From: Candidatus Poribacteria bacterium
GTDB lineage: Bacteria > Poribacteria > WGA-4E > WGA-3G
Assembly: GCA_022827885.1 (NCBI GenBank)
Contig: JAJEIP010000007.1
Span: 62,001-126,000 of the forward strand
Direction of reading: 5' to 3'
DNA length: 64,000 bases
The notes under the pieces were generated by a model. It searched no databases. It worked only from the letters and a program-made list of their open reading frames with translations, and was not told the origin of the DNA. The position numbers and the translations under genes are program-made. Positions within the stretch are counted from its first letter, which is position 1, and each line of letters begins with the position of its first letter. Of this stretch, positions 1 to 9,603 are shown piece by piece.

Positions 1-258
1 TCTACAGATGCCCTAAAGGGTTCATTTGAAGAGACAACACCTGCGTTCCAACTGGCTGCTGCTGTTGCTGAGTTCGCCGAAATTTTACGCGGCAGCTTCT
101 GGGCACAAGAAGGAAGTTTAGAAATTGTCCGTGAGACCCTTGAAGGGGTCTTACCGCATATCGATGTGAAGACTCCGGAACATAGCATGAGGAACGAAGA
201 ATTGCTCAGCCTTGTCCGTAAAGTACATCGTCTTAAGGAGCAACAAAAGGAAGGATAA
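1..258 (+). CDS. C-terminal fragment of a VWA-domain protein (YfbK/DUF3520-like C-terminus)
   Basis: Frame 1 open from the window edge to TAA at 256-258; FQLAAAVAEFAEILRGS resembles the C-terminal domain of YfbK-type VWA proteins. Confidence 0.6.
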   Translation, partial: STDALKGSFEETTPAFQLAAAVAEFAEILRGSFWAQEGSLEIVRETLEGVLPHIDVKTPEHSMRNEELLSLVRKVHRLKEQQKEG

Positions 259-337
259 TCTGTTTTTTGGCAGGGCGATTTCCGCTCCGTTTTCCGTAAG
301 TCAAATCGCCCTATACTACAGATCCATTTAATTCTTC

Positions 338-1738
338 TCATTGGCGAAACGGTTTTCCCAGTTGCGTCTGCATGAGTCTTTCTAAAATTTGCAGGCGCAA
401 CGCCGTTTCAACGTCCGCAACTTCAGGTCTACCAGCGAGGTTCTGTATCTCATTCGGGTCGTTTTGGACATTAAATAAGAGGTAAACTTCGCCATCTGCG
501 TTGAGAGCCGCCTTCCACTCCCGATTTAGGAGCATAATCTCACCCTCTATTTCCGAAATTGCGAAGTCGCGATGTGTCGCTTCAGGTTGCGTCAACACTG
601 GACACAACGATTTCCCGAATTGACGATGTTCCAATTGACCGCCCACCAATTCAACAAGCGTTGGACCGATGTCGAGCCATTCCACTGGACTCTCACAAAT
701 TGTTCCTGTGGGAGGGGTTTGTAACCCCGATGTATCAGGCGTTCGGACGAGTAGCGGGATCCGAACGGCACCGTTGAGGAAGTTGCTCTTATAGATGAGT
801 CCATAGTCTCCGTTCATTTCACCGTGGTCGGAGGTGTGGACAATGATTGTGTTTTCGAGTTCACCGCGTGCCGCGATTGTGTCGAGAATCTCTCCGATCT
901 GATCATCAATGAGCGTTACGTTGCCGGCGTAATTCGCTCGGAGCCTTCCGATTTCACCGGCCTCAAACGTCGGGTTCACGCGCTGCATGAGCCCGTCCAA
1001 ATGTCCAGTGGGACGTTTTTCCGTAAATGGACGCGGGATCGCTGGTGGCATGTTGGCAGGGTCGTACATACTGGCATAAGGTTCAGGCGTATCCCAGGGT
1101 TCATGCGGTCCCCCGAAACTCACCCAACAGCACCACGGTTCCTCCCGTTCATAGTTCTGGAGGTATTGCTTCGCTTGTTGTCCGACGTAGACATCGGCGT
1201 AGTCTTCAAACCCAAGCGTCGAAGAACGGACGAGATGCGGTTTCGTGCTGAACCGTTCGCGATAATCGGCGCGGTAGCCCTCCCATACCCCCTTTTCTTC
1301 CCACATAGCCGTCATGTGGGACAGCACTTTCGCGCTTGCCCGCGGTCCACCGATTTCGTTCACATCGTCCAATCCATAAGCGTTCATTAAGCCTTCGCGT
1401 TCGCGCAGATCGCCGCTGTGCGGATGGAGGTGCGTTTTACCGAAGAGGCTCGTCCGATACCCAGCATCGCGCACGGCTTGCATCCATGTCGGTGTTTCAG
1501 CAGGCATCTGGTGATTCATATTGTTCCAGACGTGGGTGTTATGCGGATATAAACCTGTCGCCAGACTGAGTCGCGTCGGGATACAGACGGGTGATGTGGT
1601 GACACAGTTCGTGAATCGGACACCTTCACTGGCAATCCGATCCAAATGTGGGGTCTGGACCCAATCACCACTGCAACTCATCGCGTCCCAACGCTGTTGG
1701 TCTGTCATGAGCAAAAGGATGTTCGGGGTGGTTTCCAT
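338..1738 (-). CDS. Sulfatase (arylsulfatase family)
   Basis: N-terminal NILLLMTDQQRWD, Cys-type signature CIPTRLSLATGLYP, GKTHLHP, HTSDHGEM. Confidence 0.95.
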   Translation of the reverse strand: METTPNILLLMTDQQRWDAMSCSGDWVQTPHLDRIASEGVRFTNCVTTSPVCIPTRLSLATGLYPHNTHVWNNMNHQMPAETPTWMQAVRDAGYRTSLFGKTHLHPHSGDLREREGLMNAYGLDDVNEIGGPRASAKVLSHMTAMWEEKGVWEGYRADYRERFSTKPHLVRSSTLGFEDYADVYVGQQAKQYLQNYEREEPWCCWVSFGGPHEPWDTPEPYASMYDPANMPPAIPRPFTEKRPTGHLDGLMQRVNPTFEAGEIGRLRANYAGNVTLIDDQIGEILDTIAARGELENTIIVHTSDHGEMNGDYGLIYKSNFLNGAVRIPLLVRTPDTSGLQTPPTGTICESPVEWLDIGPTLVELVGGQLEHRQFGKSLCPVLTQPEATHRDFAISEIEGEIMLLNREWKAALNADGEVYLLFNVQNDPNEIQNLAGRPEVADVETALRLQILERLMQTQLGKPFRQ

Positions 1739-1740
1739 CG

Positions 1741-2583
1741 TTATCCTCGTTGGATTCCGGCTTCTTCAAAAGCGTTCGCCAATGTTTCGTAAGAGAGTGT
1801 CGCGGCGGCGAGCGGATCGTAGTCTTCGCGTGCTTGCACCATGAAACTCACTTCGGCAGTAATGAATCCGTCATAACCGTGCGCCTGCATCCGCTTGAGA
1901 TAATCCACATAATCGAAGGGACCTTCCCCGGGGATGAGGAATTCGTGGTCGGGTGCAGTGCCGCGCTGGTCCTTGACGTGTGTATGCGCTGATACGGGTG
2001 CTAATGCTGACACTGTCTCTTCCGTCGGCATCCCGATAATATCGAAATGGCTGATGTCGAAGTTAACTTTGAGATACGGCGAATTGACCATTTCGAGGAG
2101 TTCAAGTACCTTTGCAGGCGTATCAATAATCGCACCCACATGGGGTTCCATCGCGATGATGACACCGCGCGATGCGCCGTAATCAACGAGTTCCCCCACG
2201 CGTTCTGCGAGGAAATCTTTTTTGATTTCCCATTCTTCCGGCTTTCCACCGGGTGTCGTGTTGACGGCGGGCGGTTCGTCCCCTTGTGCGAGTTCAACAG
2301 CCAAATCAACACCACCTTTTAACCGCCACATGTTTTTCGCATGGGCTTCTGGATCTATTTCCAATAGACTGGAATGCGCTGCAATTGCTGGCAGTGCCAA
2401 GTTATGCTGTTGGAACAGGGATGCGATCCGTTTCCGTTCTGCGGCATCAAGCGTGCTGAGTTCAGTCGTAAAGCGTGGGATAATGGTGAGTTCAACGCCA
2501 TCGTATCCGAGGTTGGCGAGATGGGAGAGAGCCGTGTCTATGGGAACCGTGGGCATCCCCCACGTACTATATCCAATTTTCAT
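1741..2583 (-). CDS. Sugar phosphate isomerase/epimerase (xylose isomerase-like TIM barrel)
   Basis: MKIGYSTWGMP...GYDGVELT, NFDISHFDI, HVKDQRG motifs. Confidence 0.9.
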   Translation of the reverse strand: MKIGYSTWGMPTVPIDTALSHLANLGYDGVELTIIPRFTTELSTLDAAERKRIASLFQQHNLALPAIAAHSSLLEIDPEAHAKNMWRLKGGVDLAVELAQGDEPPAVNTTPGGKPEEWEIKKDFLAERVGELVDYGASRGVIIAMEPHVGAIIDTPAKVLELLEMVNSPYLKVNFDISHFDIIGMPTEETVSALAPVSAHTHVKDQRGTAPDHEFLIPGEGPFDYVDYLKRMQAHGYDGFITAEVSFMVQAREDYDPLAAATLSYETLANAFEEAGIQRG

Positions 2584-2644
2584 TTTTTAATTTTTCCTTG
2601 CGGTTAAACGTCATGGGTAATGTATAAGGCAAATGGGTACGGAT

Positions 2645-2684
2645 AAAAATTTGGCTACCTTGTTGCTAAGGTAGCCAAATTTTT
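2645..2684. repeat. Perfect 17-bp inverted repeat with 6-nt loop, followed by a T-rich run (terminator-like or inserted palindrome)
   Basis: AAAAATTTGGCTACCTT-gttgct-AAGGTAGCCAAATTTTT. Confidence 0.85.
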
Positions 2685-2870
2685 TCTTTCTTTTTTTATT
2701 CGCTTTATATCAATACCTAAAGCCTCAGCGATATACGTCGGTATAGATGTAACACTAGCTCCAGTATCTAACACCACTAAAACATTAGTATAGGAAGTTA
2801 AATCTATACTGCTGACTACCAAGTTTAGTTTTATAGATGAACCATTTCCATCAAAACGAGTATGTCCCAT
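2655..2870 (-). CDS. Retropepsin-like (clan AA) aspartic protease, probably truncated
   Basis: VLDTGASVTSIP active-site motif; only 71 aa; the last residues and stop lie inside the 2645-2684 hairpin. Confidence 0.6.
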   Translation of the reverse strand: MGHTRFDGNGSSIKLNLVVSSIDLTSYTNVLVVLDTGASVTSIPTYIAEALGIDIKRIKKERKNLATLATR

Positions 2871-3097
2871 TAGAGTAAGTAAGCCATCCCCTCTGGAAGT
2901 GTCCCAGTATACCGTATTGCGGATCCGCCCTTATGATTTGTAAGGGCTTTATAGACCTCATCTCTGGATGGGCTGTTCACTAATACGACACCTGATATTA
3001 GCTCAGTATTTTCGCTGACTTCACAATCAGTAATAAACAACCACTGATCGGGATATTTCAGCATCATTTCCTCTATGGACATTCTCCTTTGAGCCAT
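2870..3097 (-). CDS. Small hypothetical protein coupled to the retropepsin-like ORF
   Basis: TAATG stop/start overlap with the downstream protease ORF. Confidence 0.6.
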   Translation of the reverse strand: MAQRRMSIEEMMLKYPDQWLFITDCEVSENTELISGVVLVNSPSRDEVYKALTNHKGGSAIRYTGTLPEGMAYLL

Positions 3098-3209
3098 GAT
3101 AAATCTCCAATTTGGTTAATTTTAGTTTATTCAGACTTTTTGTCAAGCATTTTATCAATTTTGACGCAATAAATAGTATAAAGGTTTACAAATTACTGGT
3201 CAAAAAACG

Positions 3210-3863
3210 TCAAAAAATTGTGCCGAACCAATCATTGAGGAGGAAATCAACGCGTTGAATTAAGAGGGCGACACGTCCCATGACTGTATTTCCGAACGCA
3301 GAACCGAACCCTATCATGAGAAAGGCGATACCGACTTTTGAAACCCACTTGACGGGACCTCGGTGTTCTATGGAAAAGAAAAAATAGGTAAGTGTGCATA
3401 CAACACCGACAACCATGAGAATTGCCTCAAAAACGCCCCAGCCAGAAAGCGTTCCCGCATGGATAGCTGCAAACGGCCCAATCGTTCCCCGTGTCTGTTC
3501 AAAAATGTGTGCTTGTAGTACATTCGGGATCGCAACCCCTGAGGTCACGCCGATAAGAATGGCACTGGGGTACCGAATCAACCATGTCTGCTGCGGCGAC
3601 AATCCGGCGAAAAACAACAAGCCGATGGCGATAGGAATCAACTTTATGAGACCGGTGAGTGAGCCCCCTGTTACCGCTGCCGAGAAGGGTTGCCACGCGA
3701 ATGGGATGAGACCTTGGTGGATCTGAAGCACAATGCTGTATCCAAGGGACACACCTACAAAAAGATATTCCGCAAACCGGTAAAATGGGTTATCTCGGTA
3801 TAGAAAACTGTAGATACAGAGGGTCAAAAACGCTGCGATCCAAATGCCAATAATTTTTTCCAT
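3210..3863 (-). CDS. Multi-pass membrane protein of the DUF6754-associated cluster
   Basis: Hydrophobic helices; start at MEKIIGIW preceded by GGAG RBS. Confidence 0.75.
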   Translation of the reverse strand: MEKIIGIWIAAFLTLCIYSFLYRDNPFYRFAEYLFVGVSLGYSIVLQIHQGLIPFAWQPFSAAVTGGSLTGLIKLIPIAIGLLFFAGLSPQQTWLIRYPSAILIGVTSGVAIPNVLQAHIFEQTRGTIGPFAAIHAGTLSGWGVFEAILMVVGVVCTLTYFFFSIEHRGPVKWVSKVGIAFLMIGFGSAFGNTVMGRVALLIQRVDFLLNDWFGTIF

Positions 3864-3867
3864 CAAT

Positions 3868-4683
3868 TTACTCCTCTCGCCGTCGCTGAATGAAGAAAGC
3901 AATATTCCCAATAACGACTAACCCTATGATTAATAGGTGTACAAACGATTCAATGTTGATCCATAGCGTTCCTTTTGCCGGAGCCTCTATGAGGCGTTCA
4001 TACTCCGCAGCACCCGCAATCCCCGGAATCAGCCCGACCAATTGCCCGGTTTGCAAATATGGATACATCTGCGAGATAATCACACCCGTGACCCCTGCCG
4101 CGATCTGTAGATTGAATTGCACGTTTGCGTAGGTAATCCATGCTTCCGTAAGACTTCCAGCAGACAAATCGACGAGGAGATCAACTTGATCGTAGTTGGT
4201 GACATTTTGCATCATCGGGATTTCCGAGAGCGGTTTTCCGTTGTAATCCCTGTCAAAAATACTGGTGATGTCCGTTCCCATTCCGAGAATAACTAATTCA
4301 AGTCCAGGGCGAAACCCCAAGAAAACGTAGTCCTCCCCATCAACCGCCCCTGTTTCTTCCACGACCTCTTGAATCAATGTACTTCCCATGGTTGTCCCCA
4401 CTGCATAAAGCGTGAGACCGATGACTCTTATATCTTTCGCAAAACACTGTTTCATAATAGCTCTCGCCATCGGATTCAGTTCTGCTAAGGAAGCGGGACC
4501 ATAGTCAAAAACCAACATAATGGTTCCGCCCGCTGGGATAGTTTCAATGTAATCGTAGAGTTTTTGTGTGGGTTCCGATACCGAAATCGGCATGCTAACG
4601 GGGATCAAAGTTGGTAGGATAACCGCCAACGCCACAAGAATAAAGATAATCCGCCGGTCTATGCTCATCAATTTCTCAAGCAT
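3868..4683 (-). CDS. Membrane-anchored protein with a large extracytoplasmic domain (DUF6754-associated cluster)
   Basis: N- and C-terminal TM segments around a soluble core; packed against neighbours. Confidence 0.8.
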   Translation of the reverse strand: MLEKLMSIDRRIIFILVALAVILPTLIPVSMPISVSEPTQKLYDYIETIPAGGTIMLVFDYGPASLAELNPMARAIMKQCFAKDIRVIGLTLYAVGTTMGSTLIQEVVEETGAVDGEDYVFLGFRPGLELVILGMGTDITSIFDRDYNGKPLSEIPMMQNVTNYDQVDLLVDLSAGSLTEAWITYANVQFNLQIAAGVTGVIISQMYPYLQTGQLVGLIPGIAGAAEYERLIEAPAKGTLWINIESFVHLLIIGLVVIGNIAFFIQRRREE

Positions 4684-4686
4684 CTG

Positions 4687-5337
4687 TTAATCCCCTCCTC
4701 CCAGGTACGAGCGTTCAATTCCCAATATAATTCGGATAGATTGTGAAATAACACCTAAGCTGATACCGAGGATAATCCCGCGTCTTGCCGAAAGATTCGG
4801 ATTATCCAAAATCCACTGTTTCATGCCTGAGGTAGCATTCTCCCACGGCAGCCAAGCGAATACGGTGTTCCAAACCAAATCGCCTACCGGCACATTTCCG
4901 AGCATGACAATCAGAGCCGTAACCAATAGCAAACTCGCCTCAAGCGTTCTCGCCCGAAAAGCGCGGTATGCCGCTGACGCAATAAAGAAAGCGAGGAGCG
5001 AAAACATCGTGGCATCCATAGGGACTTGGACATTATTGAATAACCACTCAAAAACATGATGTTGAGGTCCAAAGGGCACACCTATCACGACCATCATCAG
5101 GATACCTATAAATATAAGAAAACTATACCGCCAATGTTCCGTGCGACGGCGAATACGCATGACGTGTGTTCGGATAAGTGCGATTGAACTGAACACAAGC
5201 GCGAAGGGGAAGATAATCAGGTACCATTGTCTTACCTCTTGGTGGAGGCTTTGAGAAAGCGAATGCGGGATAAACTGTGTGAAGATCATCACAATCCCGA
5301 AAACAAAACAGAGAATTAACGGAACTTGTCGTCGCAT
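4687..5337 (-). CDS. Multi-pass membrane protein of the DUF6754-associated cluster
   Basis: ORF; start MRRQVPLILC with GGAG RBS preferred over the longer 5379 start. Confidence 0.75.
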   Translation of the reverse strand: MRRQVPLILCFVFGIVMIFTQFIPHSLSQSLHQEVRQWYLIIFPFALVFSSIALIRTHVMRIRRRTEHWRYSFLIFIGILMMVVIGVPFGPQHHVFEWLFNNVQVPMDATMFSLLAFFIASAAYRAFRARTLEASLLLVTALIVMLGNVPVGDLVWNTVFAWLPWENATSGMKQWILDNPNLSARRGIILGISLGVISQSIRIILGIERSYLGGGD

Positions 5338-5345
5338 AAAATCTC

Positions 5346-6485
5346 CTAACTTACCCGCTGTAAGAGTGTTGTGATCCAACTGATGCCCGCGAGTTCAAGA
5401 ATCACTCCGAGCACGATAGCAGCGAAAATGATCATTTTTCCCCAATCTTGTCCCCTGATACTGCCCAGAAGCATCGGTTCTTTAGAAAGGTAGGCACTCG
5501 CAGTGTAGAGTTCTTCGCCAATCAGCGTATAATCACACGCTGTGATTAAAAATGGGAGTTGATGTTCAGAATCTGTCCCTGCGATCTGGATTGCCCCGAT
5601 AGAATTCCCGGTTTCCGCGAGGATAAGCGATTCAGCATAAAACGTGCCTTGTAGAAATATCGCTGCCGGTTTCTCTCGTAGCATTATCCCGTCCACACCC
5701 GCGGCGTAAGCGAATTGGCTGTCGGTGAGGAAGAAGATATTTTCCTCGTTATATGCATCGGGACGGCCCTCATTGAGATATGCGGCTTTTACCATCTCGC
5801 GCACGACATTCATCACGATCGGATCGTTGCACGGCACGTGCAAAGGGGTTTCATAATCAGCAGTTCGGCGAGCGACTTGTCCCAAAATGTTCATACTCGC
5901 GATCGTCGCAGCACCGCTCACCCCACCCAAGCCAAGAACGTACAAAATCGAACGTCCCATCTCCGTCGCGCGACCGATCGCTTCATTTACGGCTTCAAGT
6001 CCCGGAATCCGCCGAATGAAAACCTCTTGACCACTACGAGCGTGATAGATACTCACCATAACCGCGATCGAAAAAACTATCATCGCAACGAATAGTGGAA
6101 TTTTACCGGTATGAAACCATTCCCCTGTGCCTTTAGCGGGGGCAGTTTCGTTGGAATCCACTGTTGCCTCTGTGCCGCTTACAGCACGCACGATGTAGGC
6201 GTAAGCGTTTCCTTTTTCGATAGTGGCATCAACGTAAGAGGTTGCTCCAGCAGGTAACATCTCGCCAATTTCTTCGAGACCTCCGCCCGCAATCCGGCGG
6301 AGGATTTGATACCCACTGATACCGCTATCCTCCGGTGCGGCGTCCCACTTAATGGTGACGCTGCTGCCGTCGTCGTTGGGTGTGTCCATTGCCGTGACAT
6401 TCGAGGGTGGCGAAAGTCCTTGGCTGAATGCAAGGCTAACGCATAAAACCAAGCAGACAACTACACATTGAATTGTTTTTGACAT
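5346..6485 (-). CDS. Fibronectin type III + DUF6754-like membrane protein
   Basis: Signal peptide MSKTIQCVVVCLVLCVSLAFS, FN3 domain PPSNVTAMDTPNDDGSSVTIKWDAAPEDSGISGYQILRR, then TM region and DUF6754-like domain; 6486-6620 ORF extension is repeat-derived. Confidence 0.75.
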   Translation of the reverse strand: MSKTIQCVVVCLVLCVSLAFSQGLSPPSNVTAMDTPNDDGSSVTIKWDAAPEDSGISGYQILRRIAGGGLEEIGEMLPAGATSYVDATIEKGNAYAYIVRAVSGTEATVDSNETAPAKGTGEWFHTGKIPLFVAMIVFSIAVMVSIYHARSGQEVFIRRIPGLEAVNEAIGRATEMGRSILYVLGLGGVSGAATIASMNILGQVARRTADYETPLHVPCNDPIVMNVVREMVKAAYLNEGRPDAYNEENIFFLTDSQFAYAAGVDGIMLREKPAAIFLQGTFYAESLILAETGNSIGAIQIAGTDSEHQLPFLITACDYTLIGEELYTASAYLSKEPMLLGSIRGQDWGKMIIFAAIVLGVILELAGISWITTLLQRVS

Positions 6486-6499
6486 AAGTGTTATATTCC

Positions 6500-6600
6500 T
6501 TAATAGTTGTCGGTTATCGGTTGTCGGTTGTCGGTTACAAGAGGTTTTTGTTAAACGAACGCCTCTTAACTGAAAACTGATAACTGAAAGGGTTGCGTAG
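6500..6600. repeat. TCAGTT/TCGGTT-type inverted repeat (SQL-repeat family), copy 1
   Basis: gttgtcggttatcggttgtcggttgtcggttacaagaggttttt...cgcctcttaactgaaaactgataactgaa. Confidence 0.7.
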
Positions 6601-6620
6601 CAACCCGCACTGATAACCAT

Positions 6621-7709
6621 TTAAAAACATTGCGCAATCGCTTGTAGGACATGCCGATCGTCTATATCGTCGCGGATAACGACATCTCCAATACGCGTCG
6701 GCAGGATGAGGCGGAGTTTCCCCCCTAACGTCTTTTTGTCTAAATACATCGCATCACATAACGCCTCTGGAATGAGATCGTTTGGAAAAGTGATCGGCAA
6801 TCTTGCACGCTTTAAGAGGGTGCGTTGCCGTTGAAAATCGGTCTCAGCGAACATCCCTAAGTTGACAGCCAACTGCGCAGCACAATTCAGACCGATAGAC
6901 ACCGCTTCGCCGTGCCGATACCTGTTGTAATGGGTCAGTGCTTCCAAGGCGTGTCCAAAAGTGTGTCCATAGTTCAGCACCATCCGCAGTCGGCTTTCTT
7001 TTTCATCTTTGGCGACAATTTCTGCCTTGTTGACACACGCCTGTGAGATAACCTCAATCAGTATTGTGTCGTCTAAGTTTAAGATAGCCTCCAGATTTTT
7101 TTCAACCCTCTCAAACAGCGGTTCATCACGGATAACACCCATTTTTATAACTTCGATAAGTCCTGCTCGGATGTCGCGCTGCGGCAAAGTTTTGAGCGTG
7201 TCTACATCAATGACTACCAACTTCGGTTGATGAAACGCACCGATGAGGTTTTTCCCTTTTGGGTGATTAATCGCTGTCTTACCACCGACGCTTGCATCGA
7301 CTTGTGCTTGGAGCGTCGTAGGAATCTGAACGTAAGGGATACCGCGCATATACACGGCTGCAGCGAATCCAGCCACATCGCCGATAACCCCTCCACCGAG
7401 CGCAATGATTAGTGAACCTCGATCGAGTTGGTGTTCCACCAAACTATCCTGTATCCGGGAGAACTGCGTCAGTGATTTGCTCTCTTCGCCACCGGGGACT
7501 TCAATCGTGCGGACATCAAATCCGGCATTTTCAAGGCTCTTCAGAACGACAGGCAGATAGCACGTTTTGACATAAGTATCCGAAACGATGAGAACCTTAT
7601 TAGATTTCATAACGGGTGTGAGCAGTTCTCCAACACTGTTGAGAAGTCCTGTCCCAACAACGATCGGATACCTATTATCACCGAGTTCCACGTGTAAGGT
7701 TTTCATCAT
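6621..7709 (-). CDS. aroB: 3-dehydroquinate synthase
   Basis: GGGVIGDVAGFAAAVYMRGIPYVQIPTTLQAQVDASVGGKTAINHPKGKNLIGAFHQP. Confidence 0.97.
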   Translation of the reverse strand: MMKTLHVELGDNRYPIVVGTGLLNSVGELLTPVMKSNKVLIVSDTYVKTCYLPVVLKSLENAGFDVRTIEVPGGEESKSLTQFSRIQDSLVEHQLDRGSLIIALGGGVIGDVAGFAAAVYMRGIPYVQIPTTLQAQVDASVGGKTAINHPKGKNLIGAFHQPKLVVIDVDTLKTLPQRDIRAGLIEVIKMGVIRDEPLFERVEKNLEAILNLDDTILIEVISQACVNKAEIVAKDEKESRLRMVLNYGHTFGHALEALTHYNRYRHGEAVSIGLNCAAQLAVNLGMFAETDFQRQRTLLKRARLPITFPNDLIPEALCDAMYLDKKTLGGKLRLILPTRIGDVVIRDDIDDRHVLQAIAQCF

Positions 7710-8248
7710 TTTAGTTTCCTAACGCTCTTTGTGAACACCCGTTTAATGTGCGTGATAATTTCACCGAAGGAGCGTCCCGTTGTGCTAATGGTATGATCGG
7801 CTTCCGCATAGTAGGGCTGTCGTTCGGTTAGCATCGACTGGATCTGCGCGAGTGGGTCAGCGGTTTGGAGTAACGGGCGGTGCGTCTGGTGTCCGACCCG
7901 TCTGTAAATCTCTTTCGCCGTTGCTGTTAGGCAAAAGACAATGCCATTTCGCTTTAGTGCTATCATATTGGCTTCTTTCAGGACGACGCCGCCCCCGGTG
8001 GAAATAACGTGGTTGTGCAGTTTCGATACCTTCCGCACGGCTTCGCTCTCAATCTCCCGAAACGCAGGTTCTCCGTCTTCCGCGAAGATATCGCTGATGC
8101 GTCTACCACTGTCTCGTTCAACAACATCATCTGTATCCACATATCGCATCCGAAGTTGCGAGGAAAGCCGTCTTCCGATAGAAGTTTTTCCTGTGCCCAT
8201 AAAACCGACAATCACAATATTGGGGCTTCTTTTTACAGGTCGTTGCAC
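7706..8248 (-). CDS. aroK: Shikimate kinase
   Basis: P-loop GFMGTGKTSIGRRLSSQL; DTDD; STGGGVV; overlaps aroB start. Confidence 0.95.
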   Translation of the reverse strand: MQRPVKRSPNIVIVGFMGTGKTSIGRRLSSQLRMRYVDTDDVVERDSGRRISDIFAEDGEPAFREIESEAVRKVSKLHNHVISTGGGVVLKEANMIALKRNGIVFCLTATAKEIYRRVGHQTHRPLLQTADPLAQIQSMLTERQPYYAEADHTISTTGRSFGEIITHIKRVFTKSVRKLK

Positions 8249-8310
8249 CAGATTTCCACCTTTTAAGAGTTTTAACCATTATAACATTTTTGAAAAATAT
8301 TGCAAAGGTT

Positions 8311-8339
8311 TTGCATCAATTTTTCAGGTATGGTATAAT
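8311..8339 (+). promoter_or_regulatory. Sigma70-like promoter upstream of GNAT pair
   Basis: TTGCAT-17 nt-TATAAT. Confidence 0.55.
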
Positions 8340-8454
8340 TACGGCAGTGATGAGACGTTTCTTTTGAAGTTGCGAAGGGTGCGAAAGTGGAAGGAAGTTT
8401 ACGAGTGTGCGAAAGTTGTAAAGTCTGTAAAGTTTAAAAAGGTATAATTAAAGA

Positions 8455-9051
8455 ATGGCACGACAGCTCAGAATGGTGCGTCCCAATTTAGAAGATTTAC
8501 CTGAACTGCAACTCCCGTCAGGCTACGACATGCGCACCTATCGCGAGGGAGATGAGGAACATTGGGCACATATCATTAGCGACTCGTTTGGGGGCAGGAA
8601 ACGCACCGCCGAAGATACGAGGCATGAGATTACAGAGAGAGATGTATTCATTCCTGAGGGACTCTATTTCGCGACACATCAGGATATCCCTGTTGGCACT
8701 GCCTGTGCGTGGCGGGAATCCGTAGATGAAAAGGATGTCGGCTATGTCCACATGGTAGGCGTTGTCGCCGAACACACCGGACACAAGCTCGGAAAATGGG
8801 TCTCGCTCGCTGTGCTTATCTACTTCCGCGACAACGGATTCAAATGCTCAATGCTGGATACCGATGATTTCCGTATCCCCGCTGTCAAAACCTATCTCAA
8901 TTTAGGATTCATCCCTGTTTACGTTGAAGAGGGACAGGTGGAACGATGGCAGCAGATTTTTGAGACATTGGGACTGCCCGCTATGTCAGCGCAAATCGAG
9001 AATGTTAGAGAGACGCTCCCTGAGGAGCTGTGGGTGAAAGTTTCACGTTAG
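8455..9051 (+). CDS. GNAT family N-acetyltransferase
   Basis: VGVVAEHTGHKLGKWVSLAVLIYFRDNG acetyl-CoA binding-like motif. Confidence 0.85.
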   Translation: MARQLRMVRPNLEDLPELQLPSGYDMRTYREGDEEHWAHIISDSFGGRKRTAEDTRHEITERDVFIPEGLYFATHQDIPVGTACAWRESVDEKDVGYVHMVGVVAEHTGHKLGKWVSLAVLIYFRDNGFKCSMLDTDDFRIPAVKTYLNLGFIPVYVEEGQVERWQQIFETLGLPAMSAQIENVRETLPEELWVKVSR

Positions 9052-9058
9052 AAGTAGC

Positions 9059-9586
9059 ATGGAAGATCAACTCAAAATGGCTCGGCACAGTTTGGAAAAT
9101 CTACCGGCACTCCAGTGTCCTGACGGGTATCATATCCGTACCTATCAGCAAGGAGACGAGATACATTGGGCAAAAATAATGGACAGCGCCTTCGTAGACC
9201 AAGGGAGAACCGCTCAAGATACCCACACTGACGTTATTAGCCAACCCAATTTCGATCCAGATGGCTTCTGTTTCGTCATTCACAAAGATATTCCTATCGG
9301 CACGGCATGTGGGTGGAAGGAATCCCTTCATGGCAAACCGATTGGCTACATTGATATGCTCGCCGTGCTTCCCGAACACACCGGACATAAACTCGGGAAA
9401 TGGTTAACAGTGTTTCTCCTACACTATTTCAAAACGCAGCACGTAACCTCCATCATGTTAGATACAGACGATTTCCGACTCCCCGCAATCAAAAATTATC
9501 TCAACCTGGGGTTTGTTCCTGTTTATGTAGGTGAGAACCACCTGTCCCGTTGGCGCAGTATCTTCGAAAAACTGGACATTTTTTAA
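9059..9586 (+). CDS. GNAT family N-acetyltransferase, tandem paralogue
   Basis: Shares PDGYHIRTYQQGDEIHWAKI and LAVLPEHTGHKLGKW with the preceding ORF. Confidence 0.85.
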   Translation: MEDQLKMARHSLENLPALQCPDGYHIRTYQQGDEIHWAKIMDSAFVDQGRTAQDTHTDVISQPNFDPDGFCFVIHKDIPIGTACGWKESLHGKPIGYIDMLAVLPEHTGHKLGKWLTVFLLHYFKTQHVTSIMLDTDDFRLPAIKNYLNLGFVPVYVGENHLSRWRSIFEKLDIF

Positions 9587-9603
9587 TTTTTCCTTTTCTA
9601 AAA

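Noticed and set aside
824-1390. 188-aa plus-strand ORF
   Set aside because: Fully antisense to the well-supported sulfatase; shadow ORF.
6486-6620. N-terminal extension of the DUF6754-like protein
   Set aside because: Encoded by the TCAGTT repeat; a good signal peptide starts at 6485.
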